From contig ML986657.1 in NCBI GenBank assembly GCA_010094045.1, positions 2,201 through 38,386 on the forward strand: a DNA stretch of 36,186 nt. The letters run 5' to 3'. Origin of the DNA: Lojkania enalia (lineage: Eukaryota > Ascomycota > Dothideomycetes > Pleosporales). A program made the position numbers and the translations under genes. The notes under the pieces are model-generated. The model searched no databases, was not told where the DNA came from, and saw only the letters and a list, made by a program, of their open reading frames with translations. Positions 23,514-32,949 of this stretch are shown here, piece by piece (the first letter of the stretch is position 1; each line of letters starts with the position of its first letter).

Positions 23514-23753
23514 TATAAAGAATATTTAAGTTAACTATAAAGAGCTATAAAAGATTAGAGTTATAAAATTATTAAATATAATTTAGTTTTTCTACTATTC
23601 TTCTTACTTAATTATTATCTCGCGACTAAGTAGGCTTAGTAATTTAATTTTAACTAAATTGTTAAACTATTTATATAATCTAGCTCTACTCGCTTATCTA
23701 TATAGAATTCTATACCTTAATAGGCTCTAGTATAAGAATATCTATAATAACTA
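23514..23753 (-). repeat. Element B 5' LTR, outer part (split by D)
   Basis: Region between the right end of D and the point where E transposase similarity starts. On the reverse strand it would begin near TAGTTATTATAGATATTC and continue with AGAGCC- and GTATAGAATTC-like stretches plausible for a U3 region. It gives no recognisable protein. The boundary may be off by several bases. Confidence 0.4.
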
Positions 23754-24289
23754 TACGCCTATAATTATTAGATTTTTATATAGAACTTACTACTAATTAT
23801 AAAAACGGTTTAATTAGATTTTAAAGCGTTTAGTACGCTATATAAAGTTTTAAGGCTAGTAGATACTAATTTAGCTAGTACTGTATTTAACTAATAGTTT
23901 ATTTACTATAACTTATATACTATTAATTATAGGTGGAAATCCTTATAAATCCTAATTAAGAATATAGCTAATAAGTACCTCCTTTTTAATCTTTATAAGC
24001 TTCTTTGAATTCGGCTTACAATTATATTACGCAGCTATTCTAGTATATTAAAAGTGGAGAGTACTTTAAGGGTAGTAAAAAATTATTATAGTACTATTCT
24101 TAGTTAAAATTTAACTTTAATTAATAGTTAAAATTATAAAAATAATTTATAATTCTTTATAGATTAATTATATATTACTATATTAAGCTATTATATATTA
24201 ATCTAGGTAGGCTATTAAAAGTTTAGTAAGGTAATAGCTTACTTATACTAATAGCTTACTTATACTAATAGCTTACTTATAAACTATAT
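23754..24289 (-). mobile_element. Pogo/Fot1-type transposon E, N-terminal end only
   Basis: The right end has a TIR followed by TA (24290-24291). Inward is the N-terminal transposase segment, reverse strand, aligned with D and I (for example PNSKKLIKIKKEVLI near 24000 and a VNKLLVKYS helix). Similarity stops near 23,754 where the LTR of element B appears to begin, so B probably inserted into E and the other half lies beyond the left edge of the window. Truncated and RIP-mutated. Confidence 0.7.
24228..24289 (-). repeat. TIR of E, with three tandem 17-bp units
   Basis: On the reverse strand an 11-bp tip ATATAGTTTAT is followed by AAGTAAGCTATTAGTAT twice and AAGTAAGCTATTACCTT, three 17-bp units where other elements have two. 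Confidence 0.88.
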
Positions 24290-24291
24290 TA

Positions 24292-25180
24292 CTACTAGTT
24301 TTATAAAATAGTAAGTTATTATAGTTTTTTATTATAGTATTCTTATAATATATATCTAAATATCTTATTAGCTTTACTTTATAATTCTAATTTAGTACTA
24401 GCTTTTAATATATATATATTTAAGTATCTATATTTATATTTTAGGTATCTATTAATAAACCTTAACTTAGCTTTATATTATTAACTTTAATTATTAATAT
24501 TAACTACTCTATTCTACTACTATTAATACGTAATATTTTATACTTAAGGAATAGTATAATCTAAAATTATTCTAATAGATAGTAAGTTTTTCTAAAAGTA
24601 GCTTACCGCTAAATTAGTTTATAAGATACCTATACTAGTAAAGTTTATACTAGTAAAGTGTTACTATTACTCTAGGAGTAAATTATTATAGGTTTTTATT
24701 ATAGTTATATACTAATAAGATATAACTATCGTATTTTAATAGATTAAATAATATTAGAAGAGTACTAAACTCCTCTTTTAAAAGCTCTCTTTTTCGCAAC
24801 TAATCTATAAAATTACTATTATAGTTTAGAAAGATACTTATAGTAGTAAAATATATTAGTAATAGAGTATAATTAAAGCTCTTTAAGAGTTTATTAAGAT
24901 TTTTCTTATTAGGTTCTTTAAAGGTATATATTTTTTTATAAAATTTATATTATATAATACTAACTATACTAAACTATAATATAAATATAATTTATATAAA
25001 GTAGGTCACTATCTAAAATAAGAATATATATTTAGTAAAATAATACTATAAGAAGTTTAGTCGTCTATTAGGTTAGGGTTATAATCCCTAGATAGTTTTA
25101 GGCTTAGAAAAGACTATTTTAAATAAAACTAGTTCTCTACTATAATAATTTACTATAATAAAATTTAATATATAATATAT
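24292..25180. other. Unassigned AT-rich decayed sequence
   Basis: I see no recognisable coding motif, TIR or LTR here. A short stretch, TTATTATAGTTTTTTATTATAG near 24313 and a similar one near 24680, is low-complexity rather than a clear repeat pair. It may be old transposon or intergenic DNA saturated by RIP. Confidence 0.6.
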
Positions 25181-25384
25181 AATTATAGAGATTTTTAGCT
25201 AGTCTACTAAACTATATTAGATATTAACGTACGATATTACGGTTAATATTACGCTGGATATTACGCTAGATATTAGCTAATATATCTCTTTTTTATATAT
25301 ATAAATATAGCCTGCTAGCTATCTTTAATTAACTAGTTTAGCTTTTTATCTTCCTTCTTAAGATAAGATTCGCCTCTTACTATA
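25181..25384. mobile_element. Solo LTR, family X copy 2, strongly RIP-mutated
   Basis: A 204-bp counterpart of 3792-3995 in the same orientation, alignable end to end, with CA/TG changed to TA at most positions (for example CTCTCACTACA to CTCTTACTATA). Flanked by TATAT on both sides (25176-25180 and 25385-25389), consistent with a 5-bp target duplication but weak in such AT-rich DNA. Confidence 0.88.
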
Positions 25385-25421
25385 TATATAATATATAATT
25401 ATTTTTTATAATTATAGAGAA

Positions 25422-25582
25422 ACTCTATAAGGTACTTCTACTTTAATCTTATACTCTAGTACTAAAAACCCTACCCTAACTTTAACCTTAATATTAAGAA
25501 CCTCTATCTAATTTATATTCTAGTACTAAAAACTCTACTTTAATTTTAACTCTAGTATTAAAAACCCTAAATCTAATTTTAA
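25422..25582. repeat. 32-bp minisatellite, about five degenerate units
   Basis: Units start near 25422, 25454, 25486, 25518 and 25550, each about 32 bp. They share a CTCTAGTACTAAAAACCCTA-like core and a CTAATTTTAA-like tail. The last unit is about 33 bp. The run contains CCCTAACTTTAACC-like stretches that recall telomeric repeats only superficially. Confidence 0.75.
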
Positions 25583-25860
25583 TCTAGATAGGATATTATA
25601 TATTCTATTTACTAATTTAGTAGTAATAGTCTATAAATATAAATTATAGTTAAATACTTTTAATTATTAACTCTAACTTCTTATATACTTATAATATTAT
25701 AATATTCCTACTATTTTTTATTATAGTATTTTATTATAGTTATATTAATATTAATAAAAATCTAGTATCTTATAATTAATACTCTATTAATTTTCTATTA
25801 AAGTTTTTAAGAAACCTATTAACTAATTATATATCTATAGATAGAGGATAAAAAAGATAG
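25583..25860. other. Unassigned AT-rich sequence upstream of hAT relic
   Basis: Probably the 5' non-coding part of the hAT element. No hAT-type terminal repeat or 8-bp target duplication could be identified by eye. Confidence 0.4.
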
Positions 25861-27661
25861 ATAGAAGATAATAGAGTTTATTAATATATAGATATTATAG
25901 TAGGAATTAATACTATAAGTTTAAAACCCTTTAAATATACTTAATAAATTAAGGTAGAATTTAACTACTTATTATAGTAAAATCTAGAGATAATTTAGGA
26001 AAGCTATATAATTTCTAGATAATTATCTATTTATATTCTATTATTATTATAACTTTTAACTTATATATTTAAATAAGAATTATAGTAGTATAAAATATCT
26101 AATAAATTATTTTAAATCTTAGGCCTATTTAAGAATTTTAACTTCTAAGTATAATAGGTTCTATATACCTATAGCTAGGCCTCCTAATAATAAAGATCTA
26201 ATTATACTATTATACTCTACTAATATTTTTAAGTATAAACTAGTCTATATTATTATTAATAAGAACTAGACTTTTTAAATAGTAGATTACCTATTCTTTT
26301 AATAATTTATTTAGTTCTTCTAACTAGATACTATATTAATTAGCTAATTTAGTTTTATAGGATTCTTTAAGTATAAGATTATAATAGCTTAATTCTCTCT
26401 TTTATATAATTTTAGCTAAAGTATAAAGATTCTAATCGCGTTTAATACCTAGTCTATAAAGAACTACCTTAGTTTTCTTATAGTAAAAGGGTATTATATT
26501 AATTAGAACTAAGAGTTCTATAAAAGACTACTTAACCTTATTTCTATTTAAGGAAGTTATACTAGTACTTCTATAGTAATAGAAGTATTATATATTCTAT
26601 TAAATATAAATATATAACGATAGTTACTAGTAGTTACCTATAATAATACTACTAATAATAGTATACTTATATATATAATATAAAAGAAACTATATAAAGA
26701 TAGTATTAAATAGAATTATATGAAGAATATAATTCTATACCTTGCTTATATTATTAATCTTATTATTTAAGAAATTATTTACTATCTTAAGCTTATACAC
26801 CCTAAAGAGATAGAAGATAGAGGAACTTTACGGTAATATAATATAAATAAGATCCGAATATAAATTTCTATTCTAAATTCTCTTTATATAGTATAGTTTT
26901 TTATTATAATTAGTTATTATAGTTACTATATACTAATTTCTAGTTAGATTTAAGCTATTTATAAAGTAATTAATTAATTACTATAGCGCTATAAGCGTTT
27001 TATTACTTTATAAGGCTCCCTACTACTTAAATAATAGCTATCTATAATAAGAAATATCTCAACTTAATAGAATTTAACATCTAATATATATAACTATATA
27101 GTAGGCCTTAAATAATATATTAATAATTAGCTTTAATATAAAATTAACTTAAAAATCCCTATTTAGAGATCTAATAATAATAAGAATGCTAAGGTAGATT
27201 TCTATAATCTCTAGCAACTTTAACTATCTACTATTAAATAGTACTATTTAATACTAATTATAGACCTACTTAATAATTTTAAAAAGATAACGAAAATATT
27301 TAATAAGAATATAAAGCTTTAAATCTAGTATATTTAGCTAATATATAATAGGCTCTTTAATTTTCTAGATAATATAAATAGAGATCTAGTTAAAAATATA
27401 AAGAGTAACTTAGATTAGCTAATAGTAGTAAGAGTTATAGTAGAAAAGGGTTAATTTAAATTAAATAAATACTACTTAAAAATAGATAAAAGTATAATTA
27501 TTTATTTAACTATATAATAATTTTAGATCTATTCTAAAAGCTTATAATTTATAAGATACTTTTATTATAGCTATTTATTATATTAGCTTCTAACTATAAC
27601 TATAGAATAAAACTTAAAACTTTTAGTATAGGGAAATTTATCGCTAATAATTTCTTAAATA
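25860..27661 (+). pseudogene. hAT transposase relic (BED finger and RNase-H-like core)
   Basis: A single frame runs through this whole stretch with only TAA/TAG breaks. Near 25970-26130 it shows a degraded BED-type zinc finger: W/stop-x-x-F, paired Tyr replacing CxxC in FYYYYNF, then IKYLINYFKS-x-AY for L-x-x-H-x-x-S-x-x-H. The catalytic region has VVTYNNTTNNS at 26633-26665 (from VVTxDNATNNS) and then YLAYIINLIIQEI near 26738, both hallmark hAT stretches. Near 27353 LFNFLDNINRDL and, 40 residues on, KLNKYYLKIDKSI match the conserved segment before the hAT dimerisation domain. The element ends are not found. Interrupted at 27660 by F. Confidence 0.88.
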
Positions 27662-27706
27662 ATATACTCTATAAGCGAGCAGCTACTATAAGTAAGCGGC
27701 TATTTT
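27662..27706 (+). repeat. Left TIR of F, with two tandem 17-bp units
   Basis: An 11-bp tip, then AAGCGAGCAGCTACTAT and AAGTAAGCGGCTATTTT. Confidence 0.92.
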
Positions 27707-27719
27707 ACTACCTATACTA

Positions 27720-29380
27720 GGCTTCGCATGTAACTCCCTTAATAATACTATAGTACATTAATTAGATATTCTAGTAGAGGATTATTAAGTTCTTTTTTTA
27801 CCTGATTAGTAGGTATAAATATTATAGCTAGCTGTTTTACAGCGTATATAGCGCTATATACGCTGTATACTACTTAGTATTAATAGCTCCTACCAACGCT
27901 TTTTACCTCCTACTATATTAGTAGCAGCCTTTTTAAGTCCCTATTTAATTAATAGAGTACTTCCTTTCTATATATATTTCTTTTAACGCCTCCTGCGCTT
28001 TATAAGATCCTTTATAGCCTACTCTAGAGTAGCTGTTCGGCTTTATTATAAGGTATTAAGGCAATCCATTTTTTAATAGCCTTTATAGAGCTGCTCTACT
28101 ATCTTAAGTAGAGTAGAAGATAACGAATTCTAATAGCTTTAAATATAATTATAGAGTAGCTGCTTCTATATATTAAATTTATAAGGATTATAGGGTATCT
28201 TAACCTTTTAAATAGTTATAGCTTCTAGCTCTAATATAAGTGTTCGAAGTTTAATATCTAGTTATAAGAGGACTATATCTAGTTTAAATAGAACTAGGCT
28301 TATAGCTTGGAAGCTTATATAGATATTATCCTTTATAATCGCTTTCTTAAAGGCTGCTCTAAAGGCTAGTAGAAAGAATAGTTTATTAATATAGTTAATA
28401 TAGTAATAAATTAGCTAGTTAACCTCAGTTCTATATATATACTTTAATAGTAAAAAGCAGCTAATATTAAAAGGTTATAAGATATATAAGGCGTATATAG
28501 GTATATAGAGAGCTATAATCCTATTCTACTTATAGAGAAACAGGAATTTAATAGAGTAGTAGCTCTTATAGCTATCGAATATAAGTAGCTACTATCTACT
28601 AATTAAACGACCTTTTATATATAAATTAAAGTGCTTTATCTACTTAATTCTATACTTATTTATTGTCTATCTATTCTTACTAATACTAATTACCCAATCT
28701 TTTAGTAGATTCTTACTATATTAGGTTGTCTAATAATATTTTACTTTAAGGATAATATATAGTAGAATTGTTTAACTAGCTATATTAACTCCTTAAATAA
28801 TTGTAATCTATTTTTAATTATCTAGCTGTATAGCTTTTAGCCTATTATATTATTCTATACCTATAATAACTATATAGCTAGTTATTACCTCTATTTAAAA
28901 GCCTATCTTATTAAAATTAAAGATATTCTTAGGTAAAATCTTATATTTCTTAACTATAGCCTTAACTAGATTAAACTACTTAGTTATAATATCTAGATCT
29001 TCGCATTTCGCCTATTAATAATTATACGGTTAGTTAAAGCAGGTTTTAATTAAAAGCGTATATATAATAAAGTTGGATAGCTAGTTTTAATTAACTTAAC
29101 TAGTTTAACACTTAGCTAGTAGTATATTAGCTATATTATAAACAGCAGCTAGAGTTAGTAAAAACCCGTTCGAATCTAGTCTAAGGATAAAGTCTATAAT
29201 TACCTCCTCTTCTAGTTTAATAAACCTTTTTAAATTAGCCTTAGTACTACTTTATATAGGTATTCTAGCTAGTTAATAGCGTAGTATAGTTTAGGGGACG
29301 CTATATATTAAAAACGCGCTTTTTTCTAATAGCTTCGCGTTATATTTAATAGCTTAAATTATAAGGTTTATTTAAGCTTT
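27720..29380 (-). pseudogene. Transposase relic of F (DDE_1, pogo/Fot1 family)
   Basis: Reverse-strand transposase. The catalytic motif LLIFDSYKSYYS lies around 28540-28585, with its Asp codon intact (complement of 28574-28576). It is followed by ALYIPIYALYIL*PFNISCF, the degraded CMPxHxxHxLQPLDVxCF block. The N-terminal DNA-binding part is toward 29200-29300. The C-terminus, toward 27750-28080, is Lys/Gln/Leu-rich. Damage is by TAA/TAG and the usual Tyr/Asn substitutions. Confidence 0.87.
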
Positions 29381-29452
29381 ATTTAAAGGTTTTATTACGT
29401 TAGGTTGTTAAGGTATTATATTTTAAAGTTGATAGGTAGTAGGATTAATAAT

Positions 29453-29497
29453 AGGGTAACTACTTACTTATAGTAGCTGCTCGCTTATAAAGTACGT
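29453..29497 (-). repeat. Right TIR of F
   Basis: Reverse strand: ACGTACTTTAT, AAGCGAGCAGCTACTAT, AAGTAAGTAGTTACCCT. The first unit is identical to the left one. Confidence 0.92.
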
Positions 29498-29499
29498 TA

Positions 29500-29660
29500 T
29501 CTTAATTACTATAATAAGGATATATTAGGCTATACCTTATTTATAATATCTTAATCTTAATAGATATAAAGTTATAAATAGTTTTATAAACTATTTCTAT
29601 AATATTTATCCTTAAGTAACTTTTTAAGTTTTCTAGATTAGAATCTAAGTAATATAAGAG
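29500..29660 (+). pseudogene. Probable C-terminal (dimerisation) piece of the hAT transposase
   Basis: Once F and one TA are removed, this stretch continues the hAT frame in phase. It reads GYIRLYLIYNILIL, then TISIIFILK*LFKFSRLESK, compatible in spacing with the Y-P-x-L-x-x-x-A-x-D-I-L and later R-L-x-x-E parts of the hAT C-terminal domain. The match is weak because of decay. Confidence 0.45.
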
Positions 29661-29735
29661 AGGAAGAGAGAGAGAAAGAGGGAGAGAGAGAGAAAGAGAG
29701 AGAGAGAGAGGGAGAGTTAGAAGAAGAAGAGAAAG
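29656..29735 (+). repeat. GA-rich simple repeat
   Basis: About 80 bp of GAGAGA/GGGAGA/GAAAGA on this strand, the only long pure purine tract of the window. It contains no CpA or TpG, so RIP cannot alter it. Confidence 0.95.
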
Positions 29736-30804
29736 GACTAACTTATTAAGAAGGAGAAAGTTACCTAAATATACCTTCTATTTAAGGTTATAACTTTAAT
29801 ATATTAGGCTAGTAGAAAGTAAATAAATATTAGTATTTACAGCTTATTTAGGTTATATAAGATATTTTTCTAATATAAATTATAGGGGTTAGTATTAAAC
29901 GGGTTTTTAATACTACTAGAGATATAATTAAGAGTAGAAGATATTACCTTACTATATAGAAAATCCGGGATATTATATTTCTAAAATATATAATAAGTAG
30001 AAAGAACTATCGTACTAAAGAGGTATACTAGATTATAAAGATCTAAAATACGAGTAAACTAATCTCTTTTTATAGTAATAATAAAGTTATAAATCTCTTT
30101 AAACTTCTAGCTTAGATATATAATAAAGAACTAGAGATTAACTAGAAGATTAACTAGGAGAATATTAATTCTAATACTACTACTAATAAGAAGCTACTAT
30201 AAAAGTATATTTATTAAGAAATTTATAAACCTCGATAATTTATATAATAAATTACTAGTATAAATATATTATTATATTAAATTAAGATATATAAAATTAA
30301 TAGTTAAAAAGTATACTATTATAGTTTATAATATACTATAGTATATTACCCTAGAATCTAATAAAGTAAGATTAGCCTAATCTATAATAAATAGCTATAA
30401 TAAAACCCTAGAATATTATACTATATATACTCTTACTAAGCTACTTTCTAAAGTATACTAATTAATTAAACTCTAAGAAAATCTAGTTTATATAACTCTA
30501 TCTTAACTTATACCCTATTACTAAATAGCTACTTTAATTCTACTTATATCCTAGGCTGATTAGTAAAACTTTAACCTTAACTCTACCCTATTTATATAAA
30601 TCTCTAACTCTAACCTAATTTATAGCTATCTACTAGCCTAGATATAGTAGAATAGAATAATAGAATATAGTAAAAGATTAGTATAAATAGCTAGTAAAAC
30701 TTTTAAAACGCTCTTATATTTAAAAAGAGCTTATTATATAGATAGATAAGAGAGAGTTTAATTAGATATATAATAATATAGGAACTATAGTAAAACTAGA
30801 TATA
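29736..30804. other. Unassigned decayed sequence, possibly coding relic
   Basis: About 1.07 kb between the GA tract and element I. The forward frame beginning GTAGAAGATATTACC near 29937 can be read a long way with only TAA/TAG stops, giving RKSGILYF, VERTIVLKRYTRL and later ISNSNLIYSY. I recognise no domain. It may be another transposon fragment. The sequence ACCTTAACTCTACCC near 30570 recalls the CT-rich minisatellite at 25422 but does not form an array. Confidence 0.45.
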
Positions 30805-30860
30805 ATATATAATATAAGTAGTAAGTAAGCACGCTAGGTAAATAAGTACGCTATCTTACT
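30805..30860 (+). repeat. Left TIR of I, with 17-bp tandem units
   Basis: The tip ATATATAATATAAG matches the ACGTACAGTATAAG tip of G allowing only transitions. Two units, AAGCACGCTAGGTAAAT (30827-30843) and AAGTACGCTATCTTACT (30844-30860), repeat at 17 bp. An extra AAGTAGTA lies before them. Confidence 0.75.
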
Positions 30861-31010
30861 AACTTTATATAATACTCTACCTTCTAATAATAATAGCTTA
30901 ATCTATAAATACTTAATCCAGCTATAATAAAATAGATATCTCTCTATCTATCTTAGCTATTAATAATAAGCAACTTTAAAGTAAAAGATATATTACTTCT
31001 ATATAATATA

Positions 31011-31059
31011 TTCTACTATCGAAGCGGCTAAACTATTAAAGCGGCTACTTTTTCTTAGC
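31011..31059 (+). repeat. Left TIR of C2
   Basis: TTCTACT, then 17-bp units ATCGAAGCGGCTAAACT and ATTAAAGCGGCTACTTT, then TTCTTAGC. Confidence 0.93.
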
Positions 31060-31074
31060 GCAACAAATACTATA

Positions 31075-31144
31075 ACGTACAGTATAAGCGAGCTAATTAC
31101 CCAAGCGAGCTAATTATAATGCTAAGACTATACTAAAATCGCGA
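31075..31144 (+). repeat. Left TIR of G, with two tandem 17-bp units
   Basis: ACGTACAGTAT, then AAGCGAGCTAATTACCC and AAGCGAGCTAATTATAA, then inverted-repeat similarity continuing to AAATCGCGA. The tip is hardly mutated. Confidence 0.93.
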
Positions 31145-31189
31145 CTACTTTTCGCAAAATATTATACTTTCTTATATTCTATCGTACTA

Positions 31190-32800
31190 TATAGTATAGT
31201 AGCCTATTCTTCTATATCTATAGTATTATTTTTATACGTCCGCGAGTTATACCCAGCCTTACTATACTGCCTGGAGCATCTTTAAGTTAGCTAGTCTCTA
31301 TTAACGCGCGTTTTCTTCCTACTCTTCTTCCTATTAATACGAGCGCTAAACTCTTTTAGAGTAGTTAATTAAGCGCCTTCTTTAATTGTTAGGTTACCTT
31401 CCTTCTATACACACTTTCTTTTATATAATCAACGTTATATAGCAGCCTTATTAGCTACTTAAAGCTTAGTAACCTGAGCACGTAATAGTACGTTTTTATA
31501 TATTATATACGCAGCACCCTTTATAAACTATTTAAATACTTCTACTATTAAAATAGACAAGCTATCTAGATACTTTTAAACTCTTAATTAAATATATATA
31601 GATTAAGACCCAAATTTAATAGGATTACTTAGTATTTTTAACTCTTAAGGGGTATCTTTAACTATAGGGGGTATTAGTATACGCAGTCGAACTTTAAACT
31701 TTAATAGTACTATATTTAGGTTAAATAAAACTAGATTAACGCTTCGAAAGCTATTTAGGATATTACTTTTCGTAATTGCTACGTTAAAAGCTACTTTAAA
31801 ATAGGGTAAGAACTTGATTTTTATAATATGGTTGATATAACCGCGTATCAGCTGCTTAACTTAGCACCCGTATATAGTCTTTAAAGGTAAAAAACAACCT
31901 ATATTTAATAGCTGTAATAGGTGCGATAAATATAAAGGTATATAGAGAGTAATAATATTCTTTTCCTTGTAGAGCTGCCTGAATTCAAGTAAGTTGTAGC
32001 TTTTATAGCCGTCGAGAATTAGCAATCGATACGTACTAATAGTACAATCTTTTATATACGCGTTAAAGTACTTTAACTACTTAATACTAATATTATTTGT
32101 CGTCCAGCCGTTATTAGTAACCTATATAGCCTAGGTTAGTAGAATATTATCTTCTTTATACTATATAGAGAGGTAGTAGATGCCTATAAAGATAATAAAA
32201 GGTAGTATTACCTATCCTATCGCGTTAATACTCTAGATAACTGTAGTCTACTCGTAATTACCTAGCTAGAGCTGCTTTAGTTAATTCCGTCTCTTAGAGC
32301 TAGTAACTACTACTTTTATTAATATCACGCCTATTATAAAGTTTAATTTATTAAAGTTGTATATATCTTTATTAATAATACCGTACTTAGCTTTTATATT
32401 CTATATAAGGTAGAACTAGCCTCTTATAATCTTAGAATTCTTATATTTAGCTTTTAAATAGTCGTACTTTTAATTAAATTTAACCTTAAGCTTAGGCGTA
32501 CGTTTAATAAAGTTCTCTACCTAGTTCTTTTTAACCTAGCTAGTAGAGCGCGCAGCTAGTAGTAAATTAGCTATATCTTAAATAGTAGTAAGCCGCAGTA
32601 GAAATTCTCTTATATCTAGATCTAGTATATACTAAACAATTACCCACTCCTTAATCTTACTAAGCTTTATTAAATTAGGCCGGTAATCGCTTTGTAGAGC
32701 TATTCTTTACCTTCGTATACTAAATATACTTTAGAAAATATTATAAATTAATGTAACGCGACGTATAGTTAATATTATATCTTGTTAAAGAGCTTAAAGT
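31190..32800 (-). pseudogene. Transposase relic of G (DDE_1, pogo/Fot1 family)
   Basis: Reverse-strand transposase with LLILDGYKSYN at about 31990-32030 and the Asp codon intact (complement of 32011-32013), then YIPLYLSHLLQLLNIGCF near 31900-31960. Toward 31250 is a C-terminal knuckle-like CSRQYSKAGYNSRTY (from CxxCSKAGHNSRTC). Stops are fewer than in D or C, so G seems among the less damaged copies, but TAA/TAG remain in frame. Confidence 0.87.
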
Positions 32801-32876
32801 ATAAGCTATATTCTAGCTTCTTTCTAAATTAATTCTGCAGTTAGTAGTTGTAGTATAATACTATAAAGTATAATTA

Positions 32877-32946
32877 TCGCGATTTTAGTAGGGTCTTAGC
32901 ATTATAATTAGCTCGCTTAGGTAATTAGCTCGCTTATACTGTATAT
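32877..32946 (-). repeat. Right TIR of G
   Basis: Reverse strand: ATATACAGTAT, AAGCGAGCTAATTACCT, AAGCGAGCTAATTATAA, continuing to AAATCGCGA. Confidence 0.93.
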
Positions 32947-32949
32947 TAT

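Larger units (their letters stand above)
1411..23753 (-). mobile_element. Ty3/Gypsy chromodomain retrotransposon B (host of nested insertions)
   Basis: Reverse-oriented chromovirus relic. From right to left it shows an LTR, gag with a CCHC knuckle, aspartic protease, reverse transcriptase, RNase H, integrase and chromodomain. It is interrupted by D (in the LTR), C (in gag), Copia (in protease), a solo LTR (in RT) and family A copy 2 (after the chromodomain). Subtracting these leaves about 5.8 kb, as expected for an element lacking its 3' LTR. The right boundary, about 23,753, is placed where similarity to pogo-type transposase E stops, and is approximate. The 3' LTR would lie beyond the left edge. 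Confidence 0.8.
27662..29497 (-). mobile_element. Pogo/Fot1-type DNA transposon F, complete
   Basis: An 1836-bp element with 45-bp TIRs, flanked by TA at 27660-27661 and 29498-29499. It carries a reverse-strand DDE transposase and is inserted in the hAT transposase relic. The TIR tips are ATATACTCTAT (left) and ACGTACTTTAT (right, reverse strand), related to D, G, H and I but not to C. Confidence 0.94.
31075..32946 (-). mobile_element. Pogo/Fot1-type DNA transposon G, complete
   Basis: An 1872-bp element with TIRs of about 70 bp, flanked by TA at 31073-31074 and 32947-32948. It is inserted 64 bp inside one end of C2. Its transposase is on the reverse strand. The 5' end is closely related to H (35811 onward), which lies in the opposite orientation. 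Confidence 0.94.

Noticed and set aside
23514..23753. Continuation of transposase E through this stretch
   Set aside because: Similarity to transposases D and I stops near 23,754 and the translation shows no DDE motif; an LTR of element B fits better.
24301..24720. Possible LTR pair (similar TTATTATAG...TTATTATAG stretches near 24313 and 24680)
   Set aside because: Similarity covers only some 40 low-complexity bases, does not extend, and also resembles sequence near 25715.
25440..25600. Telomere-like CCCTAA stretches (also GTTAGGGTT near 25070 and CCTTAACTCTACCC near 30570)
   Set aside because: The repeat period is 32 bp, not 6, and isolated CCCTAA words are expected in CT-rich RIP-mutated DNA.
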